64,000 nt of DNA, from assembly GCA_022496805.1 (NCBI GenBank), contig CM040101.1, forward strand, positions 8,992,501 through 9,056,500, read 5' to 3'. The notes under the pieces were generated by a model. That model was not told where the DNA came from and searched no databases. It saw nothing but the letters and a program-made list of their open reading frames with translations. The DNA is from Pohlia nutans. Its lineage: Eukaryota > Streptophyta > Bryopsida > Bryales > Mniaceae. Positions within the stretch are counted from its first letter, which is position 1. The number at the start of each line of letters is the position of its first letter. Made by a program: the position numbers and the translations under genes. This document shows, in pieces, positions 56,501 through 64,000 of this stretch.

Positions 56501-59500
56501 TATCGGCGACCTGCCAATACATTTGCTAACCAGTAATGGTTTTTTGTATTACAATAAATTTGCAAATTATTATGTGGAATTAGTACATTTATTGAACATG
56601 GCATATTATAATAATTAATTTCAAACATAGTCGGGAAAAAACAAAAGTATCGGCGGCCTGCTAACACAAATACAACCATAAAAAGAAAATAAACAATATC
56701 CATCAACTAAAACAATCATTCATAGTCTAATAAAACAAAAGTATTGGTGGGCCACTAACACAATTACAACCAAAAAGAGAAAATGAAAAAAATTATGGAT
56801 TATAACGGTTATGCATAGTCATAAACGCCTTAAACACAGTACAAACTAATTGAAGTCATAACAACCCTAAACCCTAAAAGCCATAACAGCCGTAACAATC
56901 CTAAATTCCAAATGGAAGACCCAGATCATAGTGACAAGGACGAAAGTTGGATCGGTATCGGCTAGTAGCCAATATGTGGATTTAACACAGTTGGAAAATG
57001 GATACAGAAGCCGGAAAGGTCTTCAACATGACCATAATCTAAACAAAAACTGGAGTATTTGAATCGGTTGTACCATAGTAAGATTCTACGTGGAGAATGA
57101 GTTGAGTAACGACTGACAAAGGGACTTGGACCTTAACAAACGACATTTCGTACGAAAGTAGTGAATGTATATGACTAACGAAGATAGCACGTGAAATGTA
57201 CAAAGCATCTTAAGAACGACAATAGTACAAGCTGCACGAACTAACATGCAGCAAAGTAGTTTTAATCACATTGTGAAAATTGGAATGTTGGCCACCATGG
57301 ATCATATAAAATTCAAATCGTATGAAACAATCAATCTTGCCTCTAAGAATGCAAGAGTATTATATATCGGTTGGCTACTGATAGCTGGTAAACTTGGCAA
57401 TCAGCTTAGCACATGCCACAATTAAGAGGCATTATTATTGACACTGTAAATCCCTTAGTTTGAACTCTGAAACCTTAGAGAATACGTCATTACAACTTTG
57501 AGAATCAACAATGACCTTGAACATGCACCCTTACTCAGTCAGTCTTCATACAATCTTACAATCCTCTAAGGTACACATAAAATCCTCACACTATCACATA
57601 CATACAATCCACACTCTCACAACATAGACACATGTAGGCAAAAAGTCTCAAACTAAACCTAACACACACATGTCCAAGAAGTGAGAGCGGAAACGAGGGA
57701 GGGAAGCAAAAGCAAATGAGTGAATGGATTCCCAATTTGCGCCCGATTCATGAAAATTACAAATCATTTGCAAACTGTCTTGGCATCAAATTTTTGAATC
57801 AAAAATTTGTTGGTACTTCTTGGACTGTAATTTTGATAGTTCCGCACCATACATGCATTTCTTGACGGATGGAATTCTCATGGATGGATGAAGAATTGTG
57901 CATGGATAGTGACAATGGGAACGAATAGATGAAAATATGAGATATAGGCAAATGGGACAGATGCGATGGATGGGAGGTTTTTAATTTGGCGGTGGGTGAT
58001 GGGACGGATGGAAGGTACATCTCCCAATATCATTGTAACTCATGATCGTTGAAGGGGGATATACTCTCTCTCCCCTCCCTCCCTTCTCTCTGTCTCCCTC
58101 TCTCCACACTTGCACTAAACTCTCTCTACATATATCTGTTGTTAACAAAGTTGTTGTATTCTTGATTTCTTGAATGCTCTTTAGTTTACCAGCCGATATG
58201 TTTTCTTGGCCAGCAGAGCGCAATGCAAGCGAAAAAAGCGAAGGGCAGCTGATAGAAAATTCATAGCAATTGATAAGGTGTCGGCTGGTGACTTCAGCGG
58301 CATCATCAATGGCGACCACTGTCTTTGAATCCTAGAGGTATGATATCTCTTAGCCATTGTGTTCTATCGGCTGGCAGCCGATATATACATATTATATTGG
58401 AGGCCATGCGAGACATGCTAGGGAAATGTATTGGCTAGCAGGTGACAGATAATGCCCTTGCAAATTTGTTAAAGAGAAATTTTTTGGGCTCTAGAACAAA
58501 GGGTTGTAGTGTATGAGATAGAGTTGTGTGGTTTTTAAACACGTTTGTATGTGTGAATCCTGATTTTTAACCTAACAATCTAATAACTGAACAGATGCAG
58601 CAATAGTTTAGTGGCGGCCGATAGCTGTTCTAAGAATTGTATAGGCTCACAACCAATAGGGTACTATTGCAAATGTATTCTATCGGCCGACAACCAACAT
58701 ATTCTGATGTTGTTCATGATATTACACGAAGCCAACTATTCTAGCAAAATTACTTGGAGAGCGGATCTCGGGTTCGCTAGTGATATGTGATGAGTTTGTT
58801 GGTGATGCTAAATTAAAGGCCAATCCTAATATTCAGGAATTGAGACTCTCTTGGAGGAAGGGCATAGACAAATAAGTTGCACTATAAGAAATCTTGGTAA
58901 AAAAAATTTAGCCGAAATTGGTTGCGGCTATTTTTACCAAGTTTTCTTGTAGTGTTGAGATTGTTTGCTCGATCAAACTAAAGGCAACATGATGCCAAGT
59001 CATGGAAATGAAATGAATGTTGAGGCAATAGGAGATGAAGTTCATGTCATGATTTGCATCTAGCCTCTGAGTGACGACAAGGCTATAGAAGACTACGTTG
59101 CCGTAGCATTGCCATGGAAGAAGTGCACTAAAGAGGCATGTGGGGATATGTCTCAGCAGCTAGAAATGACGTTTGTTAACAACACACTTGATAATGCTGA
59201 GGAATTGATAGATTCATGGGAAATGTTGCATGACAAACATGCCATGAAAAATAGGTTGTTGGATCAGGATGAGGTGAAAGTAAAAAAAGAAAGTGGCCAA
59301 GCTCAAAAGAAGAAAGACGATGCTGGAGGTGCAGATACGATTGTGGTTATTGTGGATTCACCAAGCAAGCCAAAGACGAAGGGCAAAACAAACAAGGATC
59401 CAAATTGCGTCTTAGTATTCTCCTTGGATGACGCTTTGGTTTGTAGAAACCACCTGATGACAAAGACCAAGGATAATGAAGTGGGTGTGATCTACCATGC

Positions 59501-60375
59501 GCTAGAGCAAGATCTATTTCATGCCTTCCCTTATCAGAAGAGACGTCTCCATGGTGTCATCCATAAATAAACTGCATATTGTACTTAACAAGCTCAAGTA
59601 TCACAGACTTGCAAAGGACCAACTTTGGCAGAATAGTATTGGGATTTCGTTTTTAATCCGTTATGTGCGTAGTCTGGACTATTCGTTTGTATCAACTGCG
59701 AGTCAATATGTATAGGTCAAGATCCTAACATTGTTTTGGCATTGGTTTGCAGGTGAAGACTATCTACAAAGGATATAAGTCAATCTGGAAGAAGCAAGAG
59801 ATTCATGGTATTCCGTTGAGGCATAAACCTTTGCTGAAAGACAAAGGTTTGGATGTCGTCATAGATGAATGTCTTGCGGAGGGTACCATAGTGACCGTCG
59901 ATAGAGTTCAGGTTCCATGGTAGCAGTCTCCAAATGTACATTGGTATATCATCGGAGAGCAACATATCGTCATTGCATGTCAAGAGCTTGTAGATCTGTA
60001 CTTGAAGGGCTCGAAGACGCGGAAGGACCTCTTGGAGTTCGAGGTAATTTTGGTCTTCATTAGGGATTGACGAATCCTCGTCTGAGTCTCTAATGCTTTG
60101 AATTTGAACATTGCGGAGAAGGTGGCAAATGAGAATTTTCGTTCCTACGTTGAGAGCTCTTCGAAAGGCAGCCTAGAAAAACGTGAAGAGCCTAGAGCCG
60201 TATGAAGGTGGCGATGCCCAAATCTACACTCTGAAGTCCTATTTTGTCCTTCTCAGCTTTCACTTTTGTGTGTCGACTGCTTGTTTAGGGCTCTGTCATG
60301 TTGGTCATATGGTGTCGGTTTAGGGTTGATAGATATTATTTGACTATTCTCTATCGGTTGTGGGCCGATATGCAC
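56501..60375. repeat. Dispersed TATCGGC..GCCGATA motif cluster
   Basis: At least a dozen imperfect ~20 bp palindromes of form TATCGGCTGGCAGCCGATAT are scattered here: 56501, 56648, 56742, 56956, 57364, 58192, 58278, 58365, 58428, 58612, 58681 and 60352 (approximate). Spacing is irregular (about 65-800 bp, with a larger gap to the last copy). I did not find the motif elsewhere in the window. It may be the sub-terminal binding-site array of an unidentified transposon surrounding the 58990-60595 pseudogene. No terminal repeats identified. Confidence 0.6.
58880..58954. mobile_element. CACTA-type micro-MITE (75 bp)
   Basis: CACTATAAGAAATCTTGGTA at the left and TACCAAGTTTTCTTGTAGTG at the right, with a perfect TTG duplication on both sides. 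CACTACAAGAAA is the classic CACTA terminus. Only a few bases of loop remain (GCCGAAATTGGTTGCGGC stem). Confidence 0.85.
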
Positions 60376-60595
60376 ATTTGTGTGTATATTCTAATTGTTT
60401 CATGCGTTCATGGAGATAGCAAAAGCAAATGTCATGGCCTCCATTGTGGAAAAGAAAGTATCCAACAAGCTTCCCTTCATCTTTGTCAAAGAGACGACCT
60501 GGGACTACTCGTTTGAGGTGTCACTAGTAGAAAATTATGCCAAAGAGAACCATAGCCAAAATCTACTGCGAATCAGCCTGATCTGCACTTGCTAA
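58990..60595 (+). pseudogene. Unrecognised protein gene, several exons, degraded
   Basis: Coding trace: MMPSHGNEMNVEAIGDEVHV then a TAG at 59061, PLSDDKAIEDYVAVALPWKK to RLHGVIHK (stop 59568-59570). A further exon after an AG near 59754 reads VKTIYKGYKSIWKKQEIHG to KTRKDLLEFE with a TAG after RVQVPW (about 59920). Later pieces read AEKVANENFRSYVESSSKG (about 60117) and MEIAKANVMASIVEKKVSNK to ETTWDYSFEVS, cut by a CACTA-like end at 60519. A Lys-rich stretch (KVKKESGQAQKKKDD) lies in the first part. I recognise no domain. The two TAGs replacing likely CAG codons and the motif cluster around it suggest a transposon-borne gene. Confidence 0.4.
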
Positions 60596-60946
60596 ACAGC
60601 TCTTATTTTTTTATTTTTTTATTTTTAAACTAAAATTTTGAGAATTTCGAGGTGTGTAATATATCGTTGAAAAGGTATTTTAAACTCAAATTCTTCAACA
60701 CTTTTGAGATCTAACTACTCAAGTAGATTTATTTATTTGTTTATTACTTTATGTCAATGAATCTTTAGTAATATTCCGATTTATATGTATTAAGTATTAT
60801 CATTTGTATAGGCCATTTCGTTTATATTGATATTGTGTAAAAATCAAAGATTGTTTAGCATTGGACGAAATTAGATGTTATCTCCAAAAACAATTGAGCA
60901 CATACAAACCAAATCAATGACCAACTAAAGGTGTAATCCCTATTAA

Positions 60947-61360
60947 GGTAGAAGCACCTATAAGCGATAATTTAAGTTTTCTAGCCTACATGAAACAAGA
61001 GCAGAAGGTGGATAGTATTTTTCCTTCATAGGAAAATAGAAATTGTGATGAATGCAATACTTTCTATAATTTTAGTCTAAAAAATGAAATTTCTACAAAT
61101 TTTCAAAGTGAAAAGTTAATCATCACCCAAAACCGATAACTAGACTAAACCATAATTTAAGACCAAATTTGAGAACATATGATTTGACAAACTAGTTCAA
61201 GTTGCTTCTTGGAATTGACTAATATAAGTGCAAGAAGTTGATTGGTTGATAGAAACTCCTTCACAAGTGGCATTGAATTTGGATGAGTTTGGATGTTAAC
61301 CATTATGGATCAGTCTACATGTAGGTTTTGGGTGCATTGTTGGTTATGGGTGCTTCTACC
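60947..61360. mobile_element. GGTAGAAGCACC inverted-repeat MITE
   Basis: AAGGTAGAAGCACCTATAA at the left and TTATGGGTGCTTCTACCTT at the right. Flanks are TTA-like but do not give an unambiguous duplication. The interior is AT-rich without ORFs. Confidence 0.55.
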
Positions 61361-62913
61361 TTAGACCAACATTATTATGTTACATTATGTTTAGAGAAAA
61401 AAAGAAACTAAAATGATTACAACATTTTCATGCAACCACTCTCATTATTACTAATAGGTTCCTAAGACAATCAATGAGTTTCCATACCTTTGATTCTTTT
61501 AAGAATCTTCAATTGCCATTTATACCAATATTATGCGTACAACTGTATTTATTTTTAAAATATATGAATGTCAACTTTTTACAATATTCTTCAACTGTGA
61601 TTACATTGTACATCAATTTTTTTTTATAGAATTGTACTACATCTTTCATGTTTGCACTTTTACACTTTGTTCAATTGTGCTCAAGGTACAACTTTTTGTG
61701 TGAAAATCTAAACTCAAATATTGGCACTCAGTGTGTCGTACTCAAATCAAATAATTTCACTTGGTCTCTATTCCCATTGAATTTCCCTATGTTCCGTTGA
61801 AATTCTCTAATTCCAGTAAAAATTTCAACCACACATTGGCAAGACGCTCCCAAAGGATAGAAAGTATACTTGTGATACATAAACAAGAAACTGAATGGAC
61901 AGGTTGGCAGTAGGTGGTTACTGTATAGTACAGTACGATACGAGCCATGATCCTCTTATCTAAGGTGACAATAGTCACTTCAGCATTTCAGCACATGATT
62001 GGTGGAGGCTGTAAGTTTGGTTTCCCATCACTTGTCGAAAAAATCTTACTCATTTCCAAGGGAAGGACTCACAAAAAAGTGATGGAAACTGAACGATTTT
62101 TTCCACCTTATGCATATTATAAATATTCTGGAACCAACTCATTCAATCTCATCCTGCTTCATTTGTTGGCTATAGGGAAGGGAAGCAGTATATCAACACA
62201 AGCTACCTCTATAGTGAAGTGATATGCACAGTGTTTGTTGCTACACAAAAACTGATAATAAAAGGAACCCACTCAACTAACTTATGAAATATTGACCGAC
62301 TGAAGGTAGTTGACACAGGACGCACTCTGTAGAAGTAAAACGTTCAATGTGATAGAAGGAATATGATTCATTTAGAGCAAGCCTAGCAGTTGCAAAGAAA
62401 ATATGTCCGTCAAGCATTAATTTGAGGGCCATTTTTAACTTAGAGGAATGTTATACAAGAAGTACCCCAACAACATTCATGGAGCGAACACCAAGGCAAC
62501 TTATAAATCGAAGATTTTATGAAAATAACTTGATGACCTTGAAGCACGGTCCAGTGAATAGTCTTCAAGCTCGTTATTTAATTGTTGATTGAGCATCTTT
62601 GCTTGCTTGGTGTGAGAAATTTGCTTGTGCCAAAGCTTCTGTAGATGGCGGGGAAACCTCAAGTTTTGACTCCAAAAACTATATTTTAGCATTAGTGGGT
62701 AGTTGCTGGGCCAAACTTCGAAGCAAATGGAGATAACTACACCAAATCTTGGCGTTGGTCCCTCCAAAACACATGCTGCTGGGCATGCTCTTATACTGCA
62801 ATACCAAAGGCTACTCTATACCTGCGCTATACTAGTGAACTACACAAGGAAGCTTCCTAACTGAAGTCAAACAGACCTGTAGCTGAGAGTATCTCGTCCA
62901 ACATGAAATCCCC
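61361..62913. other. Intergenic stretch downstream of the CAD-like gene, no gene seen
   Basis: Only short ORFs without recognisable family. The region just below 62914 is presumably the 3' untranslated part of the CAD-like gene. Confidence 0.45.
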
Positions 62914-63113
62914 TCACTCCGGCTTCAAGGAGTTCTCAACGTCGATGACAAAACGGTATCGAACATCACTCTTCATCATTCGCTCTATCGCCTTGTTGAC
63001 GTAATCGATGTTGATAGTCTCGATCATTGGCGTCACTCCCTTTTCTCCACAAAACTCCAACATCTTCTGAATCTCCTGAATCCCTCCCGCTGCACTTCCC
63101 GTAATAACCTTCC
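62914..63113 (-). CDS. Cinnamyl-alcohol-dehydrogenase-like (zinc MDR) protein, last exon only
   Basis: The exon opens after a TTTGCAG acceptor (minus strand) and encodes [53 protein letters not shown] then [12 protein letters not shown] and TGA. This is the C-terminal end of plant CAD-type NADPH-dependent alcohol dehydrogenases: G-S-x-x-G-G closing the cofactor domain, then [22 protein letters not shown]. CADs reduce hydroxycinnamaldehydes to monolignols or related alcohols, in the cytosol. The exon starts in phase, needing one base from the previous exon. Upstream exons lie beyond base 64000, because 63114-64000 shows only intron with two TTAA elements. Whether it is a true lignin CAD or a broader paralogue cannot be told from this piece. 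Confidence 0.9.
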
Positions 63114-63451
63114 CTGCAAAATGAATAAAAGAATCATCACATCATCATCTGCACCTTGCATAAATCACTGGAATATTGTCTCCACCAGTGTCACCGGAAA
63201 ACGAAATATTAGGGGTGTCCGAGTGCAAGCTTGTGAAGCAACCCCTACATGTTGGTATGCTACGAACAATGCACACTCACAATCGCCAGCCTCTCACCAA
63301 AACAGCTTCACAAGAATTGAAATCACGGGGACTTCAAGAAGATAGGGACCACGTCCTCACTCCGGCGAAAGCTGGAGCAAATACCCTTACTCTGACAACC
63401 CCTATTCTTGTTTTCACATTCTTTCAATTGCGTTTTTTTTCTTTTCTGCTT

Positions 63452-63552
63452 TTAACCCCTGAAGAACCAAGGAGTCCAAATTGGGCCTCATGTTTTTTTA
63501 GCAGTTTCGAGTAGGTCCTATGTAGTCTTCTCCTTGGTCCTTTAGGGGTTAA
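63452..63552. mobile_element. TTAA-flanked piggyBac-like MITE (copy 16, 101 bp deletion form)
   Basis: TTAA CCCCTGAAGAACCAAGGAG at the left and CTCCTTGGTCCTTTAGGGGTTAA at the right. It keeps only the termini of the 3049/37623 subfamily (TTGGGCCTCATGTTTTTT, GAGTAGGTCCTATGTAG). It lies in the CAD-like intron. Confidence 0.75.
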
Positions 63553-63850
63553 CCTCCAAAGGACCAAGCGTCCATATTTAGGACGGTGTACAGAAACAAT
63601 CACATCACTACACTTAGAGTATTACATTTCAACCAATTGCAACAAATTTTATCCACAGATTGTCAATATCTTATGCGTAATCCAATTACAAAAGAATTTT
63701 GAATTTTAAGTTTCAAATTTTATACAGAAATATTGGTGATACCAATCATAATGTACAACTTTTATTTATAAGTTCCCTCTTAGTTGCATTTTACAAGACA
63801 ATTTTGAAACTCTCCAGATCTGGAGAGGGGTGAGGACGTTTAAGGGTTAA
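63549..63850. mobile_element. TTAA-flanked piggyBac-like MITE (copy 17, internal deletion)
   Basis: TTAA CCTCCAAAGGACCAAGCGTC at the left and GGACGTTTAAGGGTTAA at the right. It shares TTAA 63549-63552 with copy 16. The body matches the right half of copies 12922 and 24454 (CACTACACTTAGAGTATTAC). Confidence 0.75.
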
Positions 63851-64000
63851 AGACTCTGTTCTTAACTTGTGAGTACACAGACAAAGATTGAAAAGCATTC
63901 AAATATGTTCAAATTATGACCGAGCTAGAAACCGGAGAACAAGAATACTGTATTCTCATTACAGAGGTGATGGACACTCACTCATGAACACATTGTGGGG

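Noticed and set aside
1..64000. CRISPR arrays, tRNA or rRNA genes, organelle insertions
   Set aside because: No regularly spaced identical repeats, no recognisable tRNA boxes in cloverleaf arrangement, and no plastid or mitochondrial gene sequence noticed.

Overview
The window is nuclear DNA of a land plant. It carries a COBRA-like GPI-anchored wall protein with the plant Cys-rich block, an ING-type PHD finger gene, the last exon of a cinnamyl-alcohol-dehydrogenase-like gene, CCCTAAA (plant telomere-type) tracts, GT-AG introns and plant-style DNA transposons. The order cannot be fixed from sequence alone; the dense, strange population of non-autonomous DNA transposons makes me lean weakly to a non-flowering plant (bryophyte, lycophyte or fern). 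There is no sign of bacterial, organellar or viral organisation.

Layout. 1-1944: 3' part of an unrecognised multi-pass membrane protein gene (+), with a foldback element in its intron. 1945-5617: small transposons. 5628-11648: a 6.0 kb element with perfect 13 bp inverted ends and a perfect 10 bp target duplication. It looks like a Mutator-type (Pack-MULE-like) carrier of gene fragments (an unknown ORF, a DUF659/hAT-transposase-like piece, a kinase-like pseudogene) separated by CCGACTGCCC-type arrays. 11650-34500: essentially a museum of small inverted-repeat transposons, including a ~1.04 kb near-perfect hairpin and two 'trains' of elements that share target-site bases. 35437-38825: COBRA-like gene (+, six exons). 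41408-43981: ING gene (-, six recognised exons; the first coding exon was not found). 45503-55621: a 10.1 kb MULE with ~290 bp inverted ends and a 9 bp target duplication. It carries a Ulp1-like cysteine-protease gene (+) convergent with a MULE transposase gene (-), both eroded by stop codons. 55631-60600: a motif-rich stretch with an unrecognised pseudogene. 62914-63113: last exon of a CAD-like gene (-) that continues beyond the window.

The most unusual system is a family of at least 17 inverted-repeat elements, 0.1-1.2 kb long. Nearly all begin TTAA-CCCYTAAA and end TTTARGGG-TTAA. This is the exact-TTAA target plus CCC terminus hallmark of the piggyBac superfamily, which is not a usual component of plant genomes. 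Several copies sit end to end sharing one TTAA, two sit in introns of host genes (COBRA-like and ING), two are in the CAD-like intron, and no piggyBac transposase ORF is visible in the window.

Host genes make up only about 10% of the window and show no operon-like or functional linkage, apart from two (COBRA-like, CAD-like) whose families are associated with cell walls. All splice models below are hand-derived from frame and GT-AG sites, and transposon boundaries are set by inverted ends plus target duplications where stated.
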